A stretch of 39,031 nt of DNA from Kiritimatiellia bacterium (lineage in GTDB: Bacteria; Verrucomicrobiota; Kiritimatiellia; RFP12; UBA1067). Position 1 is the stretch's first letter. Each line of letters opens with the position of its first letter. Positions 16,217-25,543 of the stretch are shown one piece after another. Under the pieces are notes generated by a model. That model saw nothing but the letters and a program-made list of their open reading frames with translations, had not been told where the DNA came from and searched no databases. The stretch covers positions 1-39,031 of the forward strand of contig JAQIBS010000128.1 in assembly GCA_027858965.1 (NCBI GenBank), read 5' to 3'. The position numbers and the translations under genes are program-made.

Positions 16217-17868
16217 TTTACACCTCCTTTATTAGCTGAGGATACCGGGGGCGATTTTTTAGTAACAGGTTTAGGCTTGGGTTTGACTACGGGTGCAACC
16301 TTTGATTTAACAGGCGCATCTGAGTGGACCTTAACAGGCAGGCCAAACATATCGCCACCCTCATCGGTCGTGAGAATGCTCTGAATATTTGGAGCAACCA
16401 CATTATACAACTGCGCCCGAACATAGTCAGACTCATCTTTATATACAGAGACCTGCTGTTTAAGAACATCAGCATCCGCCTTGTTTTTGGTTGCAACAAC
16501 GGTACGATCAGCCTCGGCCAGTGTCAATAAGGCCTCGGCATCTGCACGCGCGGCTTGCAGCTGAACTTTCGAAACAGCCAGTTCCGTTCCGGCGGCAATC
16601 GTTTTTTCCAGTTTATCCTGTTCAGCCATAACCAGCTGACGAATTTTCTCAGTCTCGGCATCAACCATCAGTCTCTTCTGCTCGGCAAGCGCATTCTGCT
16701 TCTCCAGTTCAGCCTTGGATTTTGCCTGGACAATCTGCTGTTCAAACTTTTTGACCTCCTGAGCCGCCAACTCGCGATCACGAATAATACCGGCTATCTC
16801 CTGAGGAACGATAATATCACGGATCAGCACTGAGTTAAGAGAGATGCCCCATCCCTCACAGACACCTTTCAAGTACTCCTGAAGGCTGTTTTGAAATGCC
16901 TGACGCGATTCGCCCACAATGAACTCGTTTGCCTCTTTCTTACTGCCCTCAATGCGGAAAAACCCACGGGCACTGGGAAGTATAAGCTTCTTCATAATAT
17001 CATCCATATCGCCAACTTCATGGGTCAATTTAGCAACACGGTCAACATTGAGATTAAACTCCAGAGTCCCTTCAACCGTCACTGAAAAACCATCCAGAGT
17101 CAGAAACATAATGGCCTCATCACCGGAGAACTCAAATCGCTGGCTTTGAATATTAACAATGGAAATGGCTTTAAGATATGGGTTCAAACGATGAGTACCC
17201 TCTTTCAGCACATCACGTTGAACACCCTTCCAACCCTCCTCTGCCAGAAAGCCGTCATCGACGGAATCCACCTTATTAGAGGAGGAGAGCACATCATTTC
17301 CATGCAGAGATGTCACAACCCCCACATGACCAGGAGCAATCTTGATATCATCAAAAAGTTTGATCTCGTAGGCATACGGATTGATACGATGTTTACCGGT
17401 GCCCAGCACATCACCCACAATACCTTTATATGTTTCATCCGGTGCAATAATAGATCCTCCCGGCAGATCCTTGCCAAACTTCCTCACAAGCACACCAAAC
17501 TTTCCGGCAGAAACATCAGTGGCCTTGATAATGGTCCAGCTATAGGAGTATGGATTCTTAAAGAAACGGCCCTCTGGAAGCACATCAAGCTGAACACCCT
17601 TGTATTCATCAGAGGTTGCGATAATTTGATCCATGGCCAGATTCTTTCCTGTTTTTTTGATTAAAACAGCAATATCACCATTTCCTGGCTCAATCCGCCA
17701 CCAGAACCAGACCCAAAGCGGAATTGCCACTATGAATATAAGTATTAAAAAGGGGATAACCGGCAAAGCACTTGAATGCTTTTGCATCGTCGATCTTCTT
17801 GCAGAACTCGCAGTTCTTCGATTGCCGCGCGGAGGCGGCGGAGGTGTAACAACTTTTGCTTCATCCAT
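16213..17868 (-). CDS. SPFH (band 7) membrane protein, second of the pair
   Basis: This 551-residue paralogue is upstream of the preceding gene. A proline-rich and basic cytoplasmic start (VVTPPPPPRGNRRTASSARR) precedes a membrane segment (ALPVIPFLILIFIVAIPLWVWFWW). Three degenerate G(F/Y)GV...KGV..DVL..G.H.xNPY repeats, an SPFH core (FLTLDGFSVTVEGTLEFNLNVDRVAKLTHEVG), a coiled coil (about 375-480) and a lysine/proline-rich tail follow. Its different tail and poly-proline start suggest different partners from its neighbour. Both likely form one oligomeric scaffold at the membrane. Confidence 0.85.
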   Translation of the reverse strand: MDEAKVVTPPPPPRGNRRTASSARRSTMQKHSSALPVIPFLILIFIVAIPLWVWFWWRIEPGNGDIAVLIKKTGKNLAMDQIIATSDEYKGVQLDVLPEGRFFKNPYSYSWTIIKATDVSAGKFGVLVRKFGKDLPGGSIIAPDETYKGIVGDVLGTGKHRINPYAYEIKLFDDIKIAPGHVGVVTSLHGNDVLSSSNKVDSVDDGFLAEEGWKGVQRDVLKEGTHRLNPYLKAISIVNIQSQRFEFSGDEAIMFLTLDGFSVTVEGTLEFNLNVDRVAKLTHEVGDMDDIMKKLILPSARGFFRIEGSKKEANEFIVGESRQAFQNSLQEYLKGVCEGWGISLNSVLIRDIIVPQEIAGIIRDRELAAQEVKKFEQQIVQAKSKAELEKQNALAEQKRLMVDAETEKIRQLVMAEQDKLEKTIAAGTELAVSKVQLQAARADAEALLTLAEADRTVVATKNKADADVLKQQVSVYKDESDYVRAQLYNVVAPNIQSILTTDEGGDMFGLPVKVHSDAPVKSKVAPVVKPKPKPVTKKSPPVSSANKGGVK

Positions 17869-17947
17869 TATTTTATTCCTTTAATTTAAATTATTTTTAA
17901 AAAAGCACAGAGAGTAAAGAACCGCCGCTACAGCTACACGCCCTCAA

Positions 17948-18001
17948 CCCCTGATACCTGACCCTGACGCCTGTCGCCTGTCGCCTGATGACTGATGGCT
18001 G
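17948..18001. repeat. Degenerate heptamer array (CAGGCGA-type)
   Basis: On the minus strand about seven consecutive units start with CAG (CAGTCAT, CAGGCGA, CAGGCGA, CAGGCGT, CAGGGT, CAGGTAT, CAGGGGT), nearly all 7 bp long. They lie directly downstream of the glgB stop codon. Confidence 0.8.
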
Positions 18002-18002
18002 T

Positions 18003-20024
18003 TCAGCTTCCCGGCTCCCTGCGTTTTATCACCATTGCGGTCCGACAGGGCAGATAAACCTTAATGATATTGCAACACTCCACATCGCGCACATCATTCA
18101 TTAAAGCAAAATTCTGATGAGATTCAATACGTCCCAGCCCCCCGAAATCTTCCTGATCGCTATCTAGAAGCAGCTGATACTCACCGGGCGGGACAACAAT
18201 TGAATAGTCAGCCACCGACCGAGCATTGTGAAAATTGAAGGCAAAGATCAAACCGCCCCGTTCAAAAACCAGTATTTTGTCATGGTCGTTCACATAAAGA
18301 CGCCGAGGCAGGCTCCCTTCAAGGGCTTTATGATCCTTAACCAGATTAATGATCGCTTCATCAAACTCAGCCAGACACCAATAGGATAGTTCCTGATTAT
18401 CTCTCAGCGACCATTGACGTCGTGCATATTTGTAAGAGAACCCATTTCCTTCACGCGGAAAATCAATCCACTCGGGATGGCCAAACTCATTACCCATAAA
18501 ATTCAGATAGCCGCAACCACAAGTACCCAGAGTGGCAAGTCGAGCCAGTTTATGCAAGGAAATTCCACGTTCGACCCCGATATTCTCAGCGTTCCGTGAC
18601 ATTGAAGTGTAAATAGCGTCATCAACCAGCTCAAAGAAAAGAGTTTTACCTCCTACAAGTGCCTGATCATGACTCTCAACATAGTTGATTGTCATTTCAT
18701 CCGAGCGGCAGTTGGTCAACTCATGCCACAGATATCCAATGTTCCAATCTTCATCTTTGACATCACGAATCAGTTTAAACCAGCACTCGGGAACCCCCAT
18801 CGCCATGCGGGCATTGAAACCGGCACCCATATGATCAACCGGAGCTGCCAATCCAGGCATTCCGCTGACATCCTCCGCAATAGTAATGGCATCGGGACGC
18901 AGTTCATGAATCAGACGATTCGCCATGCAGCAATAGACCCAGGCATCTTCATCCACGGTCATATCAAAATACTGACTGTAGTCGACAAAATCCACGCCAA
19001 GCCCATGATGCAGATAGAGCATACTGGTGATACCGTCAAAACGGAAACCATCAAAATGAAACTCATCCAGCCAATAGCGACAGTTAGAGAGCAGAAAATG
19101 AAGAACATCAACCTTGCCATAGTCAAAACAGCGCGAATCCCAGGCTTCATGCCATCCACGCATGCCATCATGAAAATATTGATACTGAGTGCCATCAAAA
19201 GCACCGAGGCCATCGCGTTCATTCTTTACCGCATGCGAGTGAACAATATCAATAATAACCGCAACATCGGCCGCATGGGCGGCATCAACCAGCGACTTAA
19301 GCTCCTCCGGGGTGCCAGAGCGTGATGACGCTGCAAAGAAACTGGAGATATGATAACCGAACGATCCGTAATAAGGGTGTTCCATGACGGCCATCAACTG
19401 AATGGTGTTATAACCGGCTTTAACAATCCGGGGCAGAATCTTCTCTTGAAACGCAATATAGGAGCCAACGCCCTGCTCCTCCTGCGCCATTCCCACATGG
19501 GCCTCATAAATGGTCAAACCATCGGCCGGCACCTTGAAATCCAGAGTTTTCCATTTATACTCAGGGGTATCCCAAACCTGGGCGGCCTGCAGCAGCGAGG
19601 CCTTATCCTGAACCACTCTACGGGCATAAGCAGGTATACGCTCACCACGTCCCCCATCCCAGCACATCTCGAGACGGTAAAACTGCTCATGACTGATCGC
19701 TTTCAGAGGCAGCTTTATCTCCCAGACATCACGCCCAGCAAGACGGACAAGTTTAAATTGATCAAGAATCTTCCATGCGGAAAAATCGCCCACCAGCCAG
19801 ATCTCAGATGCATTGGGAGCCCACTCCCTGAAAACCCATCCATCTGAATTTTTATGCAATCCATAATATTCATGGGCACAGGCAAATTCAGCTAGAGAGC
19901 CAGGCGTTGCGGTAATTTCACTGATTCTTTTCTCAACCAGATCATAACGCCTTTTGATTATATCAGAGTACGGCTCGATATAGGGATCATCAAGCAAGCG
20001 GGTTCGCTTCACATTACGCGACAT
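18003..20024 (-). CDS. glgB: 1,4-alpha-glucan branching enzyme (eukaryote-type, GH13)
   Basis: This enzyme makes alpha-1,6 branches in glycogen. The 673 residues give an N-terminal CBM48-like domain (WVFREWAPNASEIWLVGDFSAW), a GH13 barrel and a C-terminal beta domain. The catalytic nucleophile D330 (DGFRFDGITSM), acid E384 (ITIAEDVSGMPG) and D453 (VESHDQA) are present. The DGFRFDGITSMLYLHHG signature and short N-terminus are those of eukaryotic-type branching enzymes found in some bacteria. The ATG at 20024 has GGAG 6 bases upstream; a GTG four codons earlier is less likely. It follows glgA by 23 bp. Confidence 0.96.
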   Translation of the reverse strand: MSRNVKRTRLLDDPYIEPYSDIIKRRYDLVEKRISEITATPGSLAEFACAHEYYGLHKNSDGWVFREWAPNASEIWLVGDFSAWKILDQFKLVRLAGRDVWEIKLPLKAISHEQFYRLEMCWDGGRGERIPAYARRVVQDKASLLQAAQVWDTPEYKWKTLDFKVPADGLTIYEAHVGMAQEEQGVGSYIAFQEKILPRIVKAGYNTIQLMAVMEHPYYGSFGYHISSFFAASSRSGTPEELKSLVDAAHAADVAVIIDIVHSHAVKNERDGLGAFDGTQYQYFHDGMRGWHEAWDSRCFDYGKVDVLHFLLSNCRYWLDEFHFDGFRFDGITSMLYLHHGLGVDFVDYSQYFDMTVDEDAWVYCCMANRLIHELRPDAITIAEDVSGMPGLAAPVDHMGAGFNARMAMGVPECWFKLIRDVKDEDWNIGYLWHELTNCRSDEMTINYVESHDQALVGGKTLFFELVDDAIYTSMSRNAENIGVERGISLHKLARLATLGTCGCGYLNFMGNEFGHPEWIDFPREGNGFSYKYARRQWSLRDNQELSYWCLAEFDEAIINLVKDHKALEGSLPRRLYVNDHDKILVFERGGLIFAFNFHNARSVADYSIVVPPGEYQLLLDSDQEDFGGLGRIESHQNFALMNDVRDVECCNIIKVYLPCRTAMVIKRREPGS

Positions 20025-20047
20025 ATTGTACTCCACATAAAACCGGG

Positions 20048-21589
20048 TTATTCAAATGACTTCACCAGAGGCCGATCAAGCATCTTCTCATAGATATCAA
20101 TATATGCTTTAGCGCATACACCATGGTTGAACCGTTGCTTGCCCTCAGACATAATACGGGATATCTGCGTCTCGCGCACGTCACTATCCTGCTTATAAAA
20201 ATCCATTGCACGATCCATAGCCCAGGAGAGCCCGGAACTGTCATAAATTTTAAAAACAAAACCATTCCCTTTGGAATCAGAACCACACTCAAGATGCTCC
20301 ACTGTATCGTGCAATCCACCTGTGTCATGAACAATCGGCAATGAGCCGTAAAGCTGCCCGACCATCTGCGGCAATCCGCAGGGTTCAAAGCGCGAAGGAA
20401 CCAAAGTGAAATCGGAGGCAGCAAAGCCCTGTTTGGAAAGCCCTTGCTCAAAATCACATACCGCCAGACGTCCGTACAGATCATGGAAGTTCAATATTTC
20501 ACAGAAAGGATGCTGAAACGTTCCACTGGCAACCATAGCCACCTGGGCACGCTCTTTATCATGACGTGCCAGAAACTTGAATAAAATATTGGAGAGCAAC
20601 TGCGGCCCCTTCTGAATAGGATCAAGCCGCGAAGGCCAGAAAAAGAGCGGCGCATCGGCATTCTCCTCCAGGCCCAATAGTTTTTGAAACGCAAGTTTGT
20701 TCTGGCGTTTAGCCTCGCGATGTGTGTCAGCCGTATAGTTCACTTCAAGATGCGAATCAGTAGCGGGATCATCATTAATATCAGGGGCATTCAAAATACC
20801 GGCGGCGCATCCGGAGTTGAATTTACTGCGCATCTCTCTGCGCAGGTCCTCCGGCACAAAATCATGCCATCCATTGACAATCTCTCTTAAGAATGTAGGA
20901 CTGACTGTATTGATAAAATGAGATGCAAAAACACCGCTGGCCTGCATATCGATCATATTACTGTTGCGTGACTCCTCATAGTTGAAAGGAATCCGCTTAA
21001 AGTAAAGGTTAGCCCAGAACTCAGCTGCATCAATGCCGCTATCTTCAACCTGTGCCAGGGTAAGATCCTGAGTGTGAATATTATGAACCGTGAAGAGACA
21101 GGGAATCCCCATACGCCGTGCAGCAGCCGGTATTAAGCCGGTCATCCAGTCATTACAATGAATCAGATCCGGCCGAACTGTCGGAATAATATTGTTAATC
21201 ACCTCACGGGAAAACGCCAGTGCCAGCTTGGGATTCTCGTTACCAGCACTGTAAACAGTATCACGGTAATAAAAACAGCGATCTTCGGCAAGGTGAATAC
21301 GGGAATCAGGAAGGCGGCTTTTATAGACACGCAGCTCATCACTGATAAGCTGTCCCACATCCACATGAAACATGCGTCGGTAATGAGGCAGGGCCACATG
21401 CACATCAGCCCCCAGATCAAAGAGCGAGGCAACCAGGGAAGCTGAGACATCCGCGAGGCCTCCGGCCTTGGCAGTCAATTTGTGCGCCATATTCCCCATA
21501 CCAGGCGGGAGATATGTAATCTCAGGAGTCACAATCAATATTCGGGGCTTTCTTGACCCTGTGTTGCTTTTTTTCTTTGAGACTGCCAT
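20048..21589 (-). CDS. glgA: Glycogen synthase (GT5)
   Basis: The enzyme extends alpha-1,4-glucan chains from a nucleotide-sugar donor. Its 513 residues are a GT-B fold. The N-terminal half has KAGGLADV, a variant of the KTGGLADV donor-binding loop, plus HCNDWMTGLIPA and FTVHNIHTQ. The C-terminal half has FWPSRLDPIQKG, PSRFEPCGLPQMVGQLYGSLPIVHDTGGLHDTV. The start at 21589 is preceded by GAGGAG 8 bases upstream. It is in an apparent operon with glgB; glgC is not in the window. Confidence 0.96.
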   Translation of the reverse strand: MAVSKKKSNTGSRKPRILIVTPEITYLPPGMGNMAHKLTAKAGGLADVSASLVASLFDLGADVHVALPHYRRMFHVDVGQLISDELRVYKSRLPDSRIHLAEDRCFYYRDTVYSAGNENPKLALAFSREVINNIIPTVRPDLIHCNDWMTGLIPAAARRMGIPCLFTVHNIHTQDLTLAQVEDSGIDAAEFWANLYFKRIPFNYEESRNSNMIDMQASGVFASHFINTVSPTFLREIVNGWHDFVPEDLRREMRSKFNSGCAAGILNAPDINDDPATDSHLEVNYTADTHREAKRQNKLAFQKLLGLEENADAPLFFWPSRLDPIQKGPQLLSNILFKFLARHDKERAQVAMVASGTFQHPFCEILNFHDLYGRLAVCDFEQGLSKQGFAASDFTLVPSRFEPCGLPQMVGQLYGSLPIVHDTGGLHDTVEHLECGSDSKGNGFVFKIYDSSGLSWAMDRAMDFYKQDSDVRETQISRIMSEGKQRFNHGVCAKAYIDIYEKMLDRPLVKSFE

Positions 21590-21612
21590 GCTTACCACTC
21601 CTCAACCAATGA

Positions 21613-21978
21613 TTACTTTTTCAAATCTTTAATCTTTTTTTCCAACACCGCTTTCTGGGTCTTCATTGCCTTAACTTTCTCAGCCTTTTTCTGCATCTCC
21701 GGCAGTTTATTTACTTTGGCTTTCAGCTTTTCACGTACCTCAATTATCTCAAAATTAAGTTTCCGATAACGATCACGCAATTTTTCAATCTCAGGAGATG
21801 AAAGTTTCTTATCGTTCCAGGCTTTATTTATCTGATCTTCAGCCTGATACGTTTTCACCATCAAGGCGGCACGCTCTGCCATGGCGTCATTCAACTTCTT
21901 ATTACCGACAGATTGCTCACAAAAAGCGCTTAACTGCGTAATAATCACAACAATAATGCTATATAAATATATCTTCAT
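21613..21978 (-). CDS. Small exported coiled-coil protein
   Basis: This 121-residue protein has a short signal-like hydrophobic start (IYLYSIIVVIITQLSAFC; C could be a lipoprotein cysteine, but no clear lipobox is seen). The remainder is nearly all charged helix (EIEKLRDRYRKLNFEIIEVREKLKAK) and likely forms a periplasmic coiled coil. I do not recognise the family. It is 23 bp upstream of glgA on the same strand, but nothing ties it to glycogen metabolism. Confidence 0.7.
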   Translation of the reverse strand: MKIYLYSIIVVIITQLSAFCEQSVGNKKLNDAMAERAALMVKTYQAEDQINKAWNDKKLSSPEIEKLRDRYRKLNFEIIEVREKLKAKVNKLPEMQKKAEKVKAMKTQKAVLEKKIKDLKK

Positions 21979-22168
21979 ATCTCAATCTTTCTCAGGTCAC
22001 AAGCTCATAATAATAAATATAGAGAAAAATACCAAGCTTATCCGAGATATATTCAATGAAAACGTAAATGATTATTCTGTCACGAGATAGTTCCAGTGCA
22101 TTACAAACCGGTTTTATGCTAACTTATCCAAGTTCACATGCATTAGTAATATTTCAGAGGAGAGCGAT

Positions 22169-22491
22169 GTGGCTCAGAGTATACCAATAATAGAGAGTAG
22201 CTGGAAAGAGGCACTCCTGAGCGAGTTCAACACAGAGTATTTTCAACAGCTTCAGAACTTTCTGGCTGAAGATAAAAAACAACATGAAATCTACCCACCG
22301 GAATCTAAGATTTTTTCCGCTTTTTTGCACAGAAAAAAGAGGAGCTGATTGACTCAGAAACGCATTACATCCTGACAGCGCCACACCCATCGCCCTTATC
22401 AGCGCATCGGGGCTTCTTGGGATGCAGACACTTTTCCCAGACCAATACTATTCTGAAAAAGCAGGAATTACAGACCATCGACTGGAGCTGA
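22169..22491 (+). pseudogene. ung: Uracil-DNA glycosylase remnant with its catalytic centre deleted
   Basis: The first 60 codons from GTG 22169, after GGAGAG, read like a UNG N-terminus ([36 protein letters not shown]). They run to a stop at 22348. In another frame the family C-terminus follows directly: [30 protein letters not shown], then [14 protein letters not shown] and a stop at 22491. About 120 central residues are absent, including the GQDPYHG catalytic loop and the uracil-binding region. The sequence joins at a short shared TTTT-rich stretch (about 22318-22327), suggesting a single internal deletion. The gene cannot be active. Confidence 0.85.
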
Positions 22492-22591
22492 AAAAATACA
22501 GACGCGTCGGATAACTCCAACGCATCTGATTTAAATCAACATTCTACATTTCACGTCCTACATTCCACAACTCACGGAGCGGAAGCGACTC

Positions 22592-24412
22592 TTACGCCCT
22601 TGCATCCTGCCGACGTTGCTGACGGGTACTAACAACTTGGGCATCCTCTATTTCATCATCGTGCTTGTGTTGACTCTTACGACGAATTACCAGCATCTGC
22701 ACAATGGCCAGAATCTGACTGACTGTCCAATAGAGAGATAGCGCAGCTGGAAAACTGTAGAACATAAAGAGCATCATTGCCGGCATCATGATCATCATCA
22801 TCTTCTGTTGCTGTGGATCACCGGTAGATGGAGTCAGGTAGCTCTGCAGTGCCATAGTACCAGACATCAGGAAAGGCAGAATATTTAGAGAGCCAACCAG
22901 CGGAACCATTCCGGCAAAAAGATTCTCCGGCTCACTCAAATCAACAATCCAGAGGAAAGAAGCATAGCGCAACTCAACCGCGCTTCGCAGAACCGTAAAA
23001 AGGGCAATAAATACAGGAATCTGAATCAGCATCGGCAGACAACTGGACATGGGATTGACCTTATTCTTTTTATAGATAGCCCAGGTCTCTTTCTGTAATT
23101 TCTGCGGGTTCTCCTTATGCAAAGCCTGAAGTGCCTTCAACTCCGGTTGCAGCTCCTGCATCCGGCGCATGCTGACAGTACTCTTATGGGTAAGCGGCCA
23201 GAATATGATACGCACCAGAATTGTCAGCAGAATAATGGCAATACCGTAATTAGGAATCAGCTTATAGAAAAAGTTAAGTGTTGAGACCAAAGGCTTACAA
23301 ACAATCTTAAAGAAGCCAAACTCCATGATTGCATCCATGCCATTGCCCATTTTCTTAAGCAGATCAAGCTTTTTTGGGCCCACATACATGGTATACTCGC
23401 GAGTGAAACTTTTTCCCTGCTCAAGCACCTGACCGGGAAAACGCATCTTGGCCGCTAAACAGCCCAGAACATATTTATCTTTTGAAACATCACGTTCAAG
23501 AGCACCCTCATAACCGCAGTTAGGAACTGATGCGGTGAGAGTGGAGACAAAAAAGCGTGATTTAACAGCCACCCATTGCTGGGCACCCGCCATAGGGACA
23601 GAGACCTGATCCGACATTCCAAGAGCCGATTTGCTCCCACTCTTACAACCAAAGCCCCCTGCTCCGCCGATAAATCCTTTGGTTTCCTTGAATTTATCCC
23701 AGTGAACCACCTTAGATTTCTCACCAACAGGAAGAGCATCAATAGAAACAATATCGTTTTTAGAGTTGCCCCGACACATCAAACCCAAACAGACACTGTT
23801 TGTCCCGAACGCAAGCGTTGATTTACCAAGATTTTTAAAGGTATCAGAAACACTTACCTGATAGTCATCTTTCAACTCCATTTTACGCTCAATCAACAAG
23901 CCATCCTGCGTAGCACTCCTTAAAATAACGCTACGAGCATCAGGGCCCTTTTCAATTTCGTAAGCGGCATTCCGGGGAAGACCGGGTATACCACTAAGTT
24001 CAAATCCGGGGAATCTTGAGAAATCCAGCACAACCGGCGGGTTATTCTCACCTGCTTTACCAGGTTTAGTATTAAACTTTTTCAGAATAACGCTTTTAAT
24101 CGATCCGCCATAAGATGAAAGCGCAAGCTCAATATCATCACTGGCCACTCTCACAATTTCCTCAGGAGTATCAGGTGTATACGCAACCACTGAGGTGGCT
24201 GCAATCGCTTTATCCGCGGTGATCGTTGCGGGCGGGCTCTGCACAGCGGCTGCAACTCCTTTGGTGGTACCGGCAGCGACAACCGCAGCGGAAGGAGGTG
24301 CATTCAGACGGGCCTCTTCAGCACGTTTAGCAGCAGTCTTACTGGAATACATAACCCAGCCAACCAGTGACAAACCCATCAAGGCAGCTATAATCATCTC
24401 TTGTTTATTCAT
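22592..24412 (-). CDS. yidC: Membrane protein insertase YidC
   Basis: YidC inserts and folds inner membrane proteins, alone or with SecYEG. The 606 residues show an N-terminal anchor (MIIAALMGLSLVGWVMYSS), a linker rich in alanine, a periplasmic beta domain (about 90-350), and the conserved C-terminal five-helix core (FFKIVCKPLVSTLNFFYKLIPNYGIAIILLTILVRI, MRRMQELQPELKALQ, NPMSSCLPMLIQIPVFIALFTVLR, GDPQQQKMMMIMMPAMMLFMFYSFPAALSLYW). It is last in the conserved rpmH-rnpA-yidD-yidC order. Confidence 0.97.
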   Translation of the reverse strand: MNKQEMIIAALMGLSLVGWVMYSSKTAAKRAEEARLNAPPSAAVVAAGTTKGVAAAVQSPPATITADKAIAATSVVAYTPDTPEEIVRVASDDIELALSSYGGSIKSVILKKFNTKPGKAGENNPPVVLDFSRFPGFELSGIPGLPRNAAYEIEKGPDARSVILRSATQDGLLIERKMELKDDYQVSVSDTFKNLGKSTLAFGTNSVCLGLMCRGNSKNDIVSIDALPVGEKSKVVHWDKFKETKGFIGGAGGFGCKSGSKSALGMSDQVSVPMAGAQQWVAVKSRFFVSTLTASVPNCGYEGALERDVSKDKYVLGCLAAKMRFPGQVLEQGKSFTREYTMYVGPKKLDLLKKMGNGMDAIMEFGFFKIVCKPLVSTLNFFYKLIPNYGIAIILLTILVRIIFWPLTHKSTVSMRRMQELQPELKALQALHKENPQKLQKETWAIYKKNKVNPMSSCLPMLIQIPVFIALFTVLRSAVELRYASFLWIVDLSEPENLFAGMVPLVGSLNILPFLMSGTMALQSYLTPSTGDPQQQKMMMIMMPAMMLFMFYSFPAALSLYWTVSQILAIVQMLVIRRKSQHKHDDEIEDAQVVSTRQQRRQDARA

Positions 24413-24438
24413 AATTAAAAATCGTTTCTTTATTTAAC

Positions 24439-24580
24439 TTTAGCACTCTCGCACTCTCGCACTTTAGAACTGCAAAGCGCAACTTTGTTAAAACTCTCAC
24501 TCTTCGTTTTCAACCTGTTCATCAGCCACTTTAGCACTCTCGCACTTTAGAACTTTAGAACTGCAAAGCGGAGCTTTGCC
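24439..24580. repeat. Duplicated short-repeat block overlapping the yidD 3' end
   Basis: TTTAGCACTCTCGCAC followed by TTTAGAACTGCAAAGCG occurs twice (about 24439-24480 and 24530-24571). GCACTCTC is doubled in the first copy and TTTAGAAC doubled in the second. The second copy lies within the yidD reading frame. The same 8-mer (TTCTAAAG in reverse) recurs at 37790-37880. Confidence 0.8.
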
Positions 24581-24811
24581 AGGCACAGGGTCATATCCTG
24601 AGTGTCCAAAAGGGTGACATCGCATTATTCGCTTAAAACCCAGCCAGCTACCCTTGATAACTCCATGAATCCGTAAAGCTTCGATAACATATTGAGAACA
24701 GGAAGGTTCAAAACGACAACAGTTCCCGATATGTGGCGAAATAACGATCTGATAAAACCTTATTAAGGCTACCATAATTCCACGTATAAGCCGGCTGATA
24801 ATCGAAATCAT
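24497..24811 (-). CDS. yidD: Membrane protein insertion efficiency factor YidD
   Basis: This is a small membrane-associated helper of YidC insertion. The conserved core is complete: [63 protein letters not shown] start at ATG 24811 (104 residues), 13 bp after rnpA ends; the frame is open further upstream but only inside rnpA. The last 20 or so residues ([21 protein letters not shown]) are encoded by the intergenic repeat block and are unlikely to be part of the ancestral protein. Confidence 0.93.
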   Translation of the reverse strand: MISIISRLIRGIMVALIRFYQIVISPHIGNCCRFEPSCSQYVIEALRIHGVIKGSWLGFKRIMRCHPFGHSGYDPVPGKAPLCSSKVLKCESAKVADEQVENEE

Positions 24812-24824
24812 CTCTGCACCCGCT

Positions 24825-25220
24825 CTATTTCTGCCAAATTCCGGCTCGGCGGCACAGCATTTCCAAATCGCTGCAGACATCACTGCAACATTTTTCAGCC
24901 ATGCCACGCCTTGCTGACATAATCAGATCCGCATCTTCAGCAATATTACAGCGGTTTTGACGATATGCCTCACGCATTAAACGTTTAGCACGATTTCGAT
25001 CCACCGCTCTGCGAAAGTTCTTTTTAGATACAACAACGCCGGCCCTACGGCCGGCGTCTGTTGTGCACCTGACCCATATAGACAATGTACGACCATGCAG
25101 AGGGCGTCTGCTATTAAAAACCGCCCTGTAGTCGGATGCATCCAACCGATACATCCTGAACAATCTGGTCCTATTATCGGAAATACGGGTACCTGGTTCT
25201 GTGATGCCGTCAGGCAACAC
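24825..25220 (-). CDS. rnpA: Ribonuclease P protein component
   Basis: RnpA is the protein cofactor of RNase P in tRNA 5' maturation. The diagnostic motif [25 protein letters not shown] is present, after [20 protein letters not shown]. The full open frame (131 residues) starts at a GTG 5 bp after the rpmH stop, without a clear ribosome site, perhaps coupled to rpmH. An ATG at 25154 would give a more typical 109 residues (MYRLDASDY), and the true start may be there. Confidence 0.93.
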   Translation of the reverse strand: MLPDGITEPGTRISDNRTRLFRMYRLDASDYRAVFNSRRPLHGRTLSIWVRCTTDAGRRAGVVVSKKNFRRAVDRNRAKRLMREAYRQNRCNIAEDADLIMSARRGMAEKCCSDVCSDLEMLCRRAGIWQK

Positions 25221-25225
25221 TGATT

Positions 25226-25363
25226 TTAAGCCACTGAAAGGCGTCTACGACCCTTACGACGACGAGCATTAATAATGGCACGACCACTCTTGGTAGCCAT
25301 ACGGGCGCGAAACCCAATTTTACGGGCGCGCTTCAAATTTGATGGTTGCCATGTCATTTTCAT
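25226..25363 (-). CDS. rpmH: 50S ribosomal protein L34
   Basis: This 45-residue, highly basic protein ([20 protein letters not shown], then [21 protein letters not shown]) is a clear L34 of the large ribosomal subunit. AGGAG lies 9 bases before the ATG. It begins the conserved rpmH-rnpA-yidD-yidC cluster. Confidence 0.97.
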   Translation of the reverse strand: MKMTWQPSNLKRARKIGFRARMATKSGRAIINARRRKGRRRLSVA

Positions 25364-25403
25364 TTGTGTAATCTCCTAATTCTTCTAATAAATATGGTTT
25401 TTT

Positions 25404-25432
25404 AAAATATCATAAGACTCCCTGAGGGTCAA
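25404..25432 (-). promoter_or_regulatory. Candidate rpmH promoter
   Basis: On the minus strand TTGACC (25427-25432) and TATTTT (25404-25409) are 17 bp apart, about 40 bp upstream of the rpmH start codon. Confidence 0.5.
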
Positions 25433-25456
25433 CGCGTAAAAGTCAAAAACGTTTAT

Positions 25457-25490
25457 AAAAAAGGCAGTAAGGCACTTACTGCCAAAAAAA
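25457..25490 (-). terminator. Terminator-like hairpin between the rpmH and fba promoters
   Basis: A perfect 9-bp stem (GGCAGTAAG 25463-25471 with CTTACTGCC 25475-25483) and a 3-base loop are flanked by A runs on both sides. On the minus strand the stem is followed by TTTTTT, an intrinsic terminator form, but no gene upstream on that strand needs one. Confidence 0.65.
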
Positions 25491-25514
25491 CACAAAAAGC
25501 TAATATATTTCGAC

Positions 25515-25543
25515 TTGAAGAGAGTGTTTCGAGCGGTTATACT
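25515..25543 (+). promoter_or_regulatory. Candidate fba promoter
   Basis: TTGAAG (25515-25520), a 17-bp spacer and TATACT (25538-25543) form a good sigma-70-type promoter, giving a 5' leader of about 75 bases before fba. Confidence 0.6.

Noticed and set aside
22154..22390. 78-residue open frame on the minus strand
   Set aside because: It is antisense to the ung remnant, which explains the sequence much better.
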